A stretch of 64,000 nucleotides of DNA. It comes from Neovahlkampfia damariscottae. Lineage: Eukaryota > Heterolobosea > Selenaionea > Neovahlkampfiida > Neovahlkampfiidae. Shown here piece by piece: positions 13,906-26,172 of this stretch (within the stretch, counting starts at the first letter, position 1; each line of letters begins with the position of its first letter). The stretch lies in NCBI GenBank assembly GCA_016618085.1, contig JABLTG010000039.1, forward strand, positions 1 to 64,000. The letters run 5' to 3'. Below the pieces are notes generated by a model that was given only the letters and a program-made list of their open reading frames with translations, did no database searches and was not told the origin of the DNA. The translations under genes were made by a program, and so were the position numbers.

Positions 13906-15374
13906 TCATCTCCAATGAAATGATAAATCTATCAATTTATTTGAAAGGTTCAATTGGTCTCTTGGAATAATCAATTCTCCTTGTAATAGATATTTTGTGA
14001 TTTTGTTATTGTCAAGTTTGTATTCTAGTATCCATTGATTTTCAGATTTACTTATTTTGTGTTTTCCATTCAAAATCATTTCCCTATTTGATAAAACTGT
14101 CAAGGAATATTTTTCTAAATAATTATTCAATACATCTTGATACCATCCATCAATAGTATCTTCTTCTTCCAATTTTTTTATTTTCATTGTTCCATTCATG
14201 TACAATTTGATTTTCTCTCCATTGCCACTTATATTTGTAAATTTCAATACTCCACATTCGTTCAAATTGAAGAGTGAATGACAATTTGGAATTGAAAAAA
14301 AACATTCTTTTTCATAAATAATACATGAATCATATTTCAAAATGAACTTAAAATGAGTATTGTTTCTTATACTTTTTTTTGTTACAAAAACATCTTTTTT
14401 AGATTTACAACCAGCATCTATGCATCCATTGTTATATTCATATTCCATAGTATAATTTCTACTCTTTGAGAAATAATCAGATTTCAAAGTATCAATTTCT
14501 ACTGATAATTTTCCTTTGTACAACAAATTATCATGTATTCTAAAGAAGAGATATTTTTGAACTGGAAATACTTCCCACCATTCACTAAAAGGACTTTGAT
14601 AACCTTTATATTTTAATAAATATCTAAAAAATGTTGATTCAGTGAAACTACTTTTCATTTCAAATCCATCTTTTACAGTTTGTTTTAAATTTGAATCTTT
14701 GAAATGAATAATAATCTCTATTGAATCATCAAGAAATAATCCGAAACTTATTTTTATATTTTTCATCCTGTGAACTTTAATTGTTGGTTTTGGTGGTTCA
14801 AAATCAAAAACTGGATAAAAAACTTTGAAAGAATATAATGAGTCAATTCTGTGAGAACCAGTGTGTCCATAAACTTCAATTTGATAAAAACCTTTTTGTG
14901 GTGATTCTATTTTCCAAATTGTTGTGTTTACAATGTGATGTGAGGTTCTGGAAATTTTTAATTCTTTTTTATCTTTTCTTGAGATTTTAAAAGTCTTTCC
15001 ATAGTCTCTATAGAACTTTATGTATAATAAAGGTAATTCTTGTTGAACAGTGAAATCAAATTGTTTTTTGTGATTTGCATCTCCTTCTCCTTTGTAAATC
15101 TCTTTGGTGTTCATATTTTTAATTGGACCGAAATTATTTGTGAAAGATGGAGAATTTGATTTGTTTTCCAATGCTATCAAAGGGTTACAGAAATAGTTCT
15201 CAACAGTTCTTGCAAAATTAAAAAAAAAAAATCTGATGGAATAGGTGAAGGTGGTAAGGAATTAGATGTTATTGTGAACGTTTGAAAACAGCAGTTGTAA
15301 AAATTCCGGAATTGGGTCTTGCTTCTTCCAATTCAGTACATTTTATTTTGAATTTGTGGTGTTTCATTGGACAT
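13906..15374 (-). CDS. Unknown protein; 5' end unresolved
   Basis: A continuous frame from about 15180 to the stop at 13906 encodes about 424 residues, rich in beta-type hydrophobic patterning and aromatic residues, with several Cys pairs in the C-terminal half. I recognise no family. It has no ATG at its 5' end. Coding-looking sequence continues to possible ATGs at 15367 or 15374, next to an ATTGG element. The reading frame changes twice on the way, once near 15276-15282 and once at a 12-base homopolymer (15220-15231). I found no GT..AG pair that reconciles both changes. Small indels in the assembly, an unusual intron or real damage could explain this. It is divergent with the small membrane protein starting at 15430. 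Confidence 0.6.
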
Positions 15375-15389
15375 TCTCTCTTAACCAAT
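15366..15389. promoter_or_regulatory. Divergent promoter with ATTGG and CCAAT elements
   Basis: ATTGG at 15366-15370 and CCAAT at 15385-15389 lie between the starts of the minus-strand unknown gene (about 15367-15374) and the plus-strand membrane protein (15430). Both orientations of the pentamer occur within 24 nt, fitting a compact bidirectional promoter. Confidence 0.5.
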
Positions 15390-15429
15390 AAAACATCGTA
15401 ACGACATACGTCAAGTCAAACAACCACAA

Positions 15430-15912
15430 ATGAACAATAACCCTCAAGAAAAAAACATCTTGAGTGACCAAACTGATACATTAACCATAGAACACATTGG
15501 AAAATTCAATGTTTTTATGCTTTCATTGTGTTCCGTTTTAGCGATTCTTGGAATTGTTGTCGGAGATGATTTTGATAAAGTTAGTGGTATTCTAACACTA
15601 ATAGCCACTGTATCTACTGGATTCAGTTTTGTAATACCATGGACAATATTCACGATTATGGGTATTCAAATAACAACTTTTTTCTTCATGGCTTTGGGCG
15701 AATGTGTACATTTTGCATTATTATTGTTGAACGAAATTTATTCACCAGTTAGAATATTTTTAGTTATGTTCAGAGTTTTTACGTTTTTCATTTCGGCTGT
15801 CGCTGGAATTTCATACTTACGAAGATTAATCAACAATTCAATTGCTTATACGAGATTATTAAGAAATTTAAGTGCTGGAAGTGTAAGCACTGAACCTGCT
15901 TATTATGATTAA
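15430..15912 (+). CDS. Small four-helix membrane protein, unknown
   Basis: A single exon encodes 160 residues starting at a clear ATG. About 27 polar residues precede four hydrophobic helices (roughly 28-45, 52-72, 76-100 and 106-128). The tail is short and basic, then Ser-rich. No catalytic motif is visible. The topology resembles many small multi-pass membrane proteins, and I cannot name a family. CCAAT lies at 15385-15389. Confidence 0.7.
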   Translation: MNNNPQEKNILSDQTDTLTIEHIGKFNVFMLSLCSVLAILGIVVGDDFDKVSGILTLIATVSTGFSFVIPWTIFTIMGIQITTFFFMALGECVHFALLLLNEIYSPVRIFLVMFRVFTFFISAVAGISYLRRLINNSIAYTRLLRNLSAGSVSTEPAYYD

Positions 15913-15957
15913 AATCATTTTTTTGTATTAATTCTTCATTTTTTTTGTTTTTTTCAT

Positions 15958-15962
15958 CCAAT
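15958..15962 (+). promoter_or_regulatory. CCAAT element overlapping the TSEN34 start codon
   Basis: The last two bases of CCAAT are the first two bases of the ATG at 15961-15963. A classical NF-Y box cannot sit here if transcription starts downstream of it, so the element is probably read as an initiator or start-context motif. Confidence 0.5.
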
Positions 15963-16521
15963 GAAAATTATTCTGGTGAACGAACAATGTTTGGTGTTTG
16001 ATGCAGAAAGTAACTGATATTCATTTTTTTTTATTTTTATTAAAGCTTGTTCTTTGTTACGTACTAAATTTCGAATTGTAGGAGAAACCATTGGAAATAG
16101 AAATTTAACATCTGGTAAAAAACTTCAAAAAGAAGTTCTTCCAATGTACTTATCAAAAGAATCTGTAAAACTATGTATAGAAGAAAAATTAATTGAAATA
16201 CCAAATTCTGAAAATTTCAATTTTCCACAAACAAAAGATGAAAAATTAAGATTTTTAATTTTCAAAGACCTCTGGAAGAAAGGATACTATGTCACTCTAG
16301 GTAGTAAATTTGGTGGTGATTTTTTGATTTATGGTGGAGATCCTCTGAATTATCATGCTCAGTTCATAGTTTTATGTTTAGAACCAAATGAATTTTTTCA
16401 AACTCATAAAATAGCATCATTAGGAAGACTTGGAAATACTGTGAAGAAGGATATTCTATTATCTACATATGATGAAAATGTAAACTGTTGTGATTACTTA
16501 ATTATGAAATGGCATAAATGA
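15961..16521 (+). CDS. TSEN34: tRNA-splicing endonuclease subunit Sen34
   Basis: Exons 15961-16009 and 16046-16521 give 174 residues. The short first exon supplies MKIILVNEQCLVFDAE, matching the N-terminal fold of Sen34. The catalytic domain shows GSKFGGDFLIYGGDPLNYHA, which carries the catalytic Tyr and His, and then GRLGNTVKKDILL with the Lys. Together these form the expected Tyr-His-Lys triad. Sen34 cleaves the 3' splice site of intron-containing pre-tRNAs in the nuclear or mitochondrial-surface tRNA-splicing complex. It is compact compared with animal homologues, which have a long linker. It converges with TRAPPC12 (136-nt gap). Confidence 0.9.
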
Positions 16522-16657
16522 GTCACAGATTTAAAATAAAGATTATGTTTTACTTTTGTGGATTTAGTTTCAATTCAATCCTTGATCAAATTTGTTGTAG
16601 ATTGAAACTAAAAGAACAATTATTTAAAAATGTGTTTTTTTTCAACAAATATTTATT

Positions 16658-17764
16658 TTATTGATATAATTTTGATGATAAAAAATCATCTGGTGCAAAT
16701 TTTAAAATAATATCTCTTAAATGTTTCAATTTTTGTTGTTTCGTTTTTTCATCACATCCTAAATTATACAACATTTTTAGATTTGAAACTGATATTTCAT
16801 TCAATGTTTCATTTGGATCAGACATTATTAAATCTTCAAGAAGACCCATAGCATTCTCTAAATTTCTACAATTTAAATAACAAATTGCGCAATTATTAGC
16901 AGCTTGAACATTTTTTGGATCAATAGACAAAACTGCATTAAATTCTTCAATTGCACGAGAATATAAACCATTTCCATAATTTAAAAAAGCCCTATTTAAT
17001 CTACATTGTACATCTTTTTCTGGATTTTCAGTTTCTTTTTCAATTTCATCAAAAATATTCTTTGCTGTTTTTATCATTCCAGTTTCAATATAAATCAAAC
17101 CATATAAACTTTTCAATTTTAAATCTTGATATTTTTCTAATATTTTTTCAATCAATTCAAGAACCAATGAATATTGATTTAAAATTAAATGACAATTAAT
17201 AATATAAAATAAAATTCTTTTTTCACGTATTTTTAAAGTATTCAATTGATTTTCTTCTTGTTCATTTTTTGGTTTTATTTTTGATTTTGATGAAACTAAT
17301 TCTTTTTCTGTTATACCAAATGGTTTCATTTCTAAATGAATTTTGTGTAATAAAAAATATAAACTATTTAAAGTATTTTGAGTTGATCCTTTAAAATGAG
17401 GTATTAAAGTTTTCATTAAAGTTAAACTAAATGGTGTATTATTGGTATCTGTTTCTTGTAAAACTTGTGCTGCTAAATCTGAATGTTCAAAACGTAAATG
17501 ACAACCAGCAAGTGATGTTCTGAGTTTAGAATCATTACCCATTTTTAAAAGAAGTACATTGAAATTTACACTTTCTTTCCAATTTCCGTTTTGCTTTTTT
17601 TTTTATTTTTATTTTTAACTTACTGCTAATTCAAGAAGACCTTCTGATGAAAGAGGTACTTGTGAGACATTTTTCAAAGCTCTTTTAGTTGGTTGAATAT
17701 TTGTTTTTAATCTACTTCCATTTGTTGATGGTTTGACTTTTTCTTGTTGAAGTGGATCATTCAT
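16658..17764 (-). CDS. TRAPPC12: TRAPP complex subunit 12 (TPR protein)
   Basis: Exons 17764-17624 and 17593-16658, joined across a 30-nt intron, give 358 residues. The C-terminal half contains TPR helices, including an IDPKNVQAANNCAICYLNCR stretch, followed by an SNLKMLYNL segment typical of TRAPPC12. The known role is in metazoan-type TRAPPIII, a Rab1 exchange factor for ER-to-Golgi and autophagy traffic. At 358 residues it lacks the long disordered N-terminus of animal proteins. The start is supported by ATTGG at 17784-17788, 20 nt upstream. Family assignment rests on the C-terminal pattern. Confidence 0.8.
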
Positions 17765-17783
17765 CAGAAAAAGTGTCAAGGTG

Positions 17784-17788
17784 ATTGG
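17784..17788 (-). promoter_or_regulatory. CCAAT element (minus strand) for TRAPPC12
   Basis: This minus-strand CCAAT is 20 nt upstream of the ATG at 17764. The next gene, on the plus strand, has its own CCAAT at 17868-17872, 13 nt before the preferred ATG at 17885. Confidence 0.5.
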
Positions 17789-17884
17789 TCGAAAAAAGAA
17801 ATTAATTTATAATGTACAAAAGAGATTTTTTTTCACAAAGACATGTTTAAAATGTTAAAAGTTTTATCCAATCACAACCAAGAA

Positions 17885-19702
17885 ATGAAAATATTGGTGG
17901 TTTGTATGGTAATCATTTTGACTGCTCTAGTGAATTCACAAGATAAGATTATTTGGAAAAATAAATTCACTACAACATATTTCACAATACATGCTTCCAA
18001 AATACAACAGAACTCAACAAAAACAAATATCACTTCATTTCACATTCAATGTAAAACAAAGAATGGATTTCAAAAAGTCACTTTTCTTCCAAAAAATGGA
18101 ACAATTAATGAAAGTATGATATTTATACATTCAAGATATGGTCAAAACGTTCAACATTTTGGAAAAAAAGAACTCCAAAATATTGTGGTCTCTAAACAAT
18201 TTATTGATAATTCCTTCAAAATTTACAATTCAGCTATAGCAATTTATAATTTTAATTCAAGTGTATTTGACCATTTCTTTGATGAAAATGGATTCTTGCT
18301 TCAATTACATTCAAATTTTTATGAACCTTATTTTCAAAAAGGGTATTATCAATTTACCAATTCAGAACAAGAAATATTTGATTTCAAGAGACATTATACA
18401 TACATAGCTACTATAAAAATTGAATATTGGATCGAATTTCATCCACTAATCTATGTAGCACAAATCATTTCGTCACTCTATTGGATCGTGATGACATTTC
18501 TATTTCGAAACGTTCATCCATTAAAAGCCCACGGTTATGTTCCATTGGCATCAATATTTATGATAACATGGACCAACATATGGAGTTTTGGAGCATTTAT
18601 TCCTGATATTTCATGGTCAAAATATATTATGACCTATTGTAGGATGTTAGGACGAGCTCATTTCATTTCTGTTGTTGCAATCTTTCCAATTAACTTATTT
18701 CGATACCTAAGCTTGACATATTTAAATTACAGAAAAACAATTTATCAAAATGAAATGAATAGAGAAAAGAAGAGATTTTTGATTCAGCTTTTGACATTTT
18801 TGAGTCATAAATTGACACTTCCTGCTTTATTGATGGTTATTAATATATTGGTTACAATAATTTGTTTGTTGATTTCATTCATATTTCCTGATGATTTTAT
18901 GGAAATTGTTATTTATTTGACATGGATTTCGTTGATCTCTCCTTTGATGATTTTTTTACTCATGATTTTTGATGGTATTTATTTGATAAAGCATATGATT
19001 GAAAAATGGAAAAAGTACAATGGGGAATGTGGAAAATTATGGTTTCCATTCTCATTTTTAATGAAAATCATCAAAGAAGATCGTTTTCATTTTCGATTTC
19101 AAATTTACTTTCTGGGAGTATTAATTTTATATCCTTTGATTTTCTTATTTCCAAATATAAATTATGGAGAAAATTCAAAATTTCAAAGTCCTTTTCAAGA
19201 AATGTTGGAAATAGCATATACCACTTTTGTATATATTCTTATTCTGATGTCATCATGTACTTTATTTACAACTCTTGCTATTTTCAATAAAATACGAAGT
19301 TTATTTCAAAAGAAAAAAGGTGAACAAATGATGGAAGTTTTTGAAAATGAACAATTACTTGAACTCTTTATAGATTTCGCTGAATATGAGTTTTCAATTG
19401 AAAATGTCAGATGTTACAAAGATATAATGACATACAAAACATTAACATTAGACAAACAAAGAGAACATCTTGATAAATTCAACAAATTGTACCTACTTTC
19501 TTCTTCAGAATTGGAAGTGAACCTCCCACATTCAAAAAAGAAAATTTTTCAAGACGCTTTGAAGAATGATAATATAACTGATGATATTTTAGAAACGATT
19601 GAAATTGAAGTATCTGCTAATTTGGGGGATACATTTTCTCGATTTGTACTCACTCCAGAATTTGAAAACTATGATTTTACTCAAAAAATTATTGAAAATT
19701 GA
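17885..19702 (+). CDS. Seven-transmembrane RGS-domain receptor-like protein
   Basis: A single exon of 605 residues from the preferred ATG. That ATG starts a clean signal peptide (MKILVVCMVIILTALVNSQ) and lies 13 nt after CCAAT; another ATG 42 nt upstream is in frame. An Asn-rich extracellular domain of about 170 residues is followed by seven hydrophobic helices and then a cytosolic RGS domain (about residues 490-600), with LLELFIDFAEYEFSIENVRC as its opening. RGS domains speed GTP hydrolysis by G-alpha subunits. The 7TM-plus-RGS layout is known from plant RGS1 and from several protists. Ligand and coupling are unknown. It is tail-to-tail with the GH47 gene (28 nt). Confidence 0.85.
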   Translation: MKILVVCMVIILTALVNSQDKIIWKNKFTTTYFTIHASKIQQNSTKTNITSFHIQCKTKNGFQKVTFLPKNGTINESMIFIHSRYGQNVQHFGKKELQNIVVSKQFIDNSFKIYNSAIAIYNFNSSVFDHFFDENGFLLQLHSNFYEPYFQKGYYQFTNSEQEIFDFKRHYTYIATIKIEYWIEFHPLIYVAQIISSLYWIVMTFLFRNVHPLKAHGYVPLASIFMITWTNIWSFGAFIPDISWSKYIMTYCRMLGRAHFISVVAIFPINLFRYLSLTYLNYRKTIYQNEMNREKKRFLIQLLTFLSHKLTLPALLMVINILVTIICLLISFIFPDDFMEIVIYLTWISLISPLMIFLLMIFDGIYLIKHMIEKWKKYNGECGKLWFPFSFLMKIIKEDRFHFRFQIYFLGVLILYPLIFLFPNINYGENSKFQSPFQEMLEIAYTTFVYILILMSSCTLFTTLAIFNKIRSLFQKKKGEQMMEVFENEQLLELFIDFAEYEFSIENVRCYKDIMTYKTLTLDKQREHLDKFNKLYLLSSSELEVNLPHSKKKIFQDALKNDNITDDILETIEIEVSANLGDTFSRFVLTPEFENYDFTQKIIEN

Positions 19703-19703
19703 A

Positions 19704-19717
19704 GAATAAATTTATTC
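19704..19717. terminator. Palindromic bidirectional poly(A) signal candidate
   Basis: GAATAAATTTATTC is a perfect 14-nt palindrome between the 7TM-RGS stop (19702) and the GH47 stop (19731). It presents AATAAA to both converging transcripts. Confidence 0.5.
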
Positions 19718-19730
19718 TAATATTATAATT

Positions 19731-21593
<1,863 letters not shown>

Positions 21594-21611
21594 GTTGGGT
21601 CAAAAGCTTAT

Positions 21612-21616
21612 CCAAT
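21612..21616 (+). promoter_or_regulatory. CCAAT element 19 nt from the GH47 start
   Basis: The pentamer reads CCAAT on the plus strand, so ATTGG relative to the minus-strand gene. It lies 19 nt upstream of the ATG at 21593. No other gene starts nearby, so the reverse orientation appears to work as well. Confidence 0.45.
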
Positions 21617-21649
21617 CAAATTGTAGAATTCTTAACGAACTTTTATACT

Positions 21650-23067
21650 TTAATTTTTATTTAAAAAAAGATCATGTAAGATTGTATATATTTCGTACTT
21701 TATAAATTCAACCAAATGTTTTGGTGTATGTCCGCAGTGAATAGATTGAGCCAATGAGACAAAAGCAGGAGGAGAATTGAGTCCAATATCTGAAAAGAAT
21801 TTCTTCAATATTTTAGCATTCTTTCTTATTTGAGTCAATGATCTATTTGTCTCTGGTAAACTAGCAACAGAATGTGCTTCTTGTAATAAATCTTCAACAT
21901 CTTCTTGAGTGTCTTCTTCCTCTTCTTCTTTCATATGATCCATATAATCTTTGAAAATTAATTGAATTCTTGTTGCATCTTTGATCCCTTTGCACCATAA
22001 TTTTCTTGAAATTGTTGAACAAATGATGAAATTTCTCCATGATTTTTTTTCACCAATAAAACATCGAAATAGATGTTGTTGTAAAATTCGAACCATCCAG
22101 AATTCTGATGCACCTTCTCTTGAGTTTTGAAATGGTGATTTTTTATAAGCTTTAAGTTGTTGTTGATAAAAATCATTTAAATGCTCATTATTTTTGATAC
22201 AGTAATTAGATTCATTGAATATTGAAACTGCTTCTTTTGCTTCATCTTTGGTTTTAAAGTATTTTATTAAACCATCTAAAAGAGGACTATTTGTTGAAAA
22301 ATAGTCATAATCTATGTCTAACAAAGTTTCAGATGGGTTAAGCTTAAATTTTAATTTTTTTAAATCTCCAATTTTCATAGTTATGAATTCAACCTTTAAA
22401 TAAATTAAAAATTAATATGATTTACATCATGTGTTTCCTTTCCAAAACTTTCTGTTTTTTTTAATCTTTCACCATCTCCAATATATGTAGAAGAAGAATT
22501 TGTTCTAACTTTATTTGTTCCAGATTTATGTCCTATTTTAAATTTATCATAAGAATATTCATAATCTGGAGTTAGCCAAATTACACGTTCAATCAAACCC
22601 ACTTTACAAAAATGTTAAAGTTTTTTTTTATTTCACAAAATAACATTGGACTGATAAAATTAGCAATAGTAATACCATATTTTTCATGTAATAAATCGAA
22701 TTTCCAATTTAAAATGTCATATTTATTCATTTTGGTAATAATATCAATGTCCGGATCTTTTTGGGAAAATAAAAAAATGATCAACAAATTTACGAGAGTC
22801 AACGTGTAATAAGGTATATTTTTTTCCTTTGAGATGTTCATAATTTTCCAGCCAATGTTTTAAAACAAAGTCATGTGTATTTGTTTGAACAATTTTTAAT
22901 TTTGTGAAAATTTCTTTTTCTGGTGTTGAAAAGTAACACTTTTGAGGTTGAACATCAAAAAAGAAATTTAGTTTTGGGCAATTATCATTAGACAAAGCAA
23001 AAACGCAAATAAATAAGCTGAAGCAGAATAACAATGTTAAAAAATGAAGTGGATTGAGTTTTATCAT
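21650..23067 (-). CDS. UPF0489 / C5orf22-like protein with signal peptide
   Basis: Exons 23067-22794, 22756-22637, 22601-22426 and 22393-21650 join in frame to 437 residues. Splicing the first intron restores LLHVDSHPDIDI, the metal-binding-like signature of UPF0489. GLIERVIWLTPDYE and LLDIDYDYFS follow, also in family order. The fold is related to arginase-like or deacetylase-like hydrolases, but no reaction is established. Here a strong N-terminal hydrophobic segment (LNPLHFLTLLFCFSLFICVF) suggests secretion or ER targeting, which is not typical of the family. The nearest ATTGG lies about 75 nt upstream, the most distant of any gene here. Confidence 0.8.
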
Positions 23068-23216
23068 TTGTGATCGATTTGAACTTGAATTTTGCTCTGA
23101 TCAAAATTTCTTTCTCAACCGATTTTAACACAAGGAAATAATTGGACAATTTTGTTCACCTCCCAGTATTATGATTGGTTCTTCCTACTTTCTCACTCTA
23201 TTCAGAAAATAATGTT

Positions 23217-24416
23217 TTATTTATCATTTTCTTCATTATACTCCTCATCTGTTTCATAATCTTCATCAGAGTCAAGTATCATTGATAAACTGAATTCATT
23301 AAACAATTTTCTTGCACTTTCATGGCCATTGTTGGCAGCCAATTCTAATAAACTCATACCTAACTCTTCATCTTCAATTCCTAATTCTCCTGTCATCAAC
23401 ATTGAACCAAGCACTAATAAAATTCATTAAAAATTCGATTATCAAAAAATACTATATTGAGCAGAAGCATTTCCCTTTTCAGAAGCTCTATTATAATAGT
23501 CAAATGATTTTGACAGATTTTTTTCGCATCCTGATCCGGTATGATAAAATCCTCCGAGAAGATATTCTGCAGGAGTATATCCTGAATCTGCTGATTTTTT
23601 GCACCATTCAAATGCTTCATCTAAATCAACAGCTAGTCCTTCACCGTTACAATAAAATGTAGCTACTTCAAATTGAGCTTTTGGGTGACCTTGAATCGCA
23701 GCCTTCATGAAGTAATTGAAAGAAAATACATTTTCTTTTCTTGATAATAATAAACTACCAAACATCAATAATGCCGGTAAATAATTTGAATCTGCTGATT
23801 TTTGTAGATATTTATTTGATTCATCACCTTTTTTTAAAATCAAACTCAATAAATATTGTGCAGCAGGGTTATTTAAATCAGAAGAAATTTTGAAATATTC
23901 AATAGCTTTTGATTCATTTTTTTCAAATATTACACCTCTTTGGAGATAAATACCTAATGAATAATGAGCAAATGGATGATTTTTTGATCTCAATTTTTCA
24001 AAGATTTCAATTGCATTTTCATAATCTTGAAGTAGTTCATAAGCTCTTCCAATTGAATATAAATCATCATTAGATTGTGATTCTTGTTGTATTATATACT
24101 TAAATATTTCATTTGCTTCATTTTCTTTTTTCAAATTTTCCAAAGCTTCTCCTCTGAAGGTCAAAGAAATTAAATCTTTTGAGTCTTGAGTTTGTTGTAA
24201 AATTTCGTCGTATTTTTCAATTTCTTTTAAATTGGAAAGTGTTACCCAGTTCTCTATGAAGGATATTTGTTTTTCTTGTGGTTTTTCTTTTTCTTCTTTT
24301 TCTTTTTTTATTTCTGTTTCTTGATTATTGGTAAAAAATTTATAAAGACCAAAAGTGGCTATTGATACTGTTCCTATCAATAATAAATCTTTTGTCCAAT
24401 TTGTATTTCCACTCAT
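23217..24416 (-). CDS. Membrane-anchored Sel1-repeat protein (copy A)
   Basis: Exons 24416-23453 and 23413-23217 give 386 residues. The ATG at 24416 is chosen because sequence upstream in the frame looks non-coding and ATTGG elements lie just before it. One membrane helix (about residues 10-26) and a Lys/Glu linker precede roughly nine Sel1/TPR-like repeats, for example AQYLLSLILKKGDESNKYLQ. The end is acidic. Sel1 repeats are protein-binding scaffolds, best known from ER quality control (Hrd3/SEL1L). The same layout recurs in copy B at 26173-27444, so the two are probably paralogues separated by UFSP2. Confidence 0.82.
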
Positions 24417-24510
24417 GTCTACAAAAAAAAGTGTGAGTTTTTTCAATTGGATAATCTTATTGGACCAATGAAGAGACAGAAAAATAAAAAACAAGAATAA
24501 AATTTTAATA

Positions 24511-26125
24511 TCAAACACAATTTGGTAACTGAGGCATACATAAATTGTAAAAATATTTTTTCAAAAACAAATTTCCATCTTTCCAACCACACCTGAACAA
24601 TCAAATGAATGAAATTCATCTTACCATCCTTTTTTAATGATCACATCAATATTTTCAGAACCAGTATAATGAGGATCTAAAATCAAAAAATTAATATCAC
24701 CTGTTTTTTCATTCCAATCAATTCCTAATAGTGTATAAGCTAAAACACCTCCTCCAATCATTATTGGTGTCCCTTGAGTCTTGAAATGATTTGATATTTC
24801 TCTTCCTTTGTGAATCATATCCAATCCAGATTCAACTCTCAAAATTTTTGATTGAATCTTTGAAATTAGTTTTTTTTTTTCATTTTACTCCCAAGTGTTG
24901 ATCTAACACAAGACTTAATTCAAAGGCACCAATCCATTCATTTGATCTGAAAAAACTTTTCTTTTTATCATTCATGTCAATCAAAATTTGTTGAATTTCA
25001 TGATGTGTTGGAATAGGTTTTTGTGAATACCCTTTGTATCTGAAATAAGAAATTAATGTTTGTAAACTTCTATAGGCGCATCTGAATATTATATTAAATC
25101 ATTTTTTTCACATACCCCCATCCAGAGTCATTGAAATTATCTTGCATATAATGATGATAATCATAATTTCCTTTAACTAAAAAAGTTGTACCTCCTTTCA
25201 CTTTTGAAGGAGGGCATGCTGTGTGAACATTTTTCAACAAATTAGATGAATTGTTTGATTGAAAATCCATGGCATTTGATGTTCTACAAAATGGTTGTGT
25301 GAGAGTGAAATACATTCTCTTATGATAATTCTCTCTCATAAAAACTAAAAATTTAAATTTAAATTCAAAATTACTTAATTTCTTTGAGTTTATTTCTTCA
25401 TACAAAAAATTGAAATTTTCGAAAGGATAATAAAGAGTGAAGACATGAGGATAATCATCAGGTAAATAATGATAAAAACAATGAATTGATGATTCATGAT
25501 ATTCTTTGTGATTTTTTAAAAAATTAATTTGTGCCTTTAATCCAGAGGATAAAGAAGTTTCTGAATGTTCATAAGTGATTACATCAAAAAAAAAGGTTTT
25601 CTTGAGACCTGAAGAAATTTTCCAATTATCTTCTTCTTTGTTTTCTTCTGTTCTAAGATAAATTTCAAAATTATTTTTTTCCTTTTTGAGGATAAAAGAA
25701 TTTTGTTTCAATTGTGTTAAAACTTTGTCAAATTTGTCTTCAAATTTTTCATTTTTTTCAAGAATAAATTGATATTCAAATTTTAAACGAAGTATTTTTT
25801 CATTATTTAAAATGTTTGAATCTATTACAATAATACTCTTTTCATCAATTAATTTTGAATTTTCATAACATTTCATTGTTGAATTTGGAGAACCAACAAT
25901 TTTAATTTTACAATCTTTTTCAATGTTTTTATCTTCAGAGTAATATATACCAACAACTGATAATCCTTCAGGTAACAATAAATCTTCTTCAGTTTCACCT
26001 TCCAAACATTTCATAATGTTCACAATTTCATTGTTGTAAGAAATTAACCAACCATGGATATCAGTTTTTAAGTGTTTGAAAATAGCTTCAAGTCTAGTGT
26101 AAATCAGCTTACTAACCTTCATCAT
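24511..26125 (-). CDS. UFSP2: UFM1-specific protease 2
   Basis: Four exons (26125-25116, 25081-24889, 24857-24625, 24592-24511) give 505 residues. Splicing rebuilds [14 protein letters not shown] with the nucleophile Cys split from its Gly by an intron, then [39 protein letters not shown] and DPHYTG with catalytic Asp and His. The end KGWCGWK and [10 protein letters not shown] is also typical. The C78 protease matures the UFM1 precursor and removes UFM1 from ER-bound ribosomes and other targets. The N-terminal 330 residues are the less conserved substrate-binding half. ATTGG at 26146 and CCAAT at 26152 precede the start. Confidence 0.94.
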
Positions 26126-26145
26126 GGACACTGCTCGTTCAGACA

Positions 26146-26156
26146 ATTGGACCAAT
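26146..26156. promoter_or_regulatory. Paired ATTGG and CCAAT elements upstream of UFSP2
   Basis: ATTGG (26146-26150) and CCAAT (26152-26156) form a short palindrome 21-31 nt upstream of the ATG at 26125. The same ATTGGACCAAT-type palindrome also occurs near 24460, before Sel1 copy A. Confidence 0.5.
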
Positions 26157-26172
26157 AAGAAATTTAAAAAAT

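Noticed and set aside
17843-17884. Earlier in-frame ATG for the 7TM-RGS gene
   Set aside because: It would put 14 residues before the signal peptide and place CCAAT inside the coding region; the ATG at 17885 fits better.
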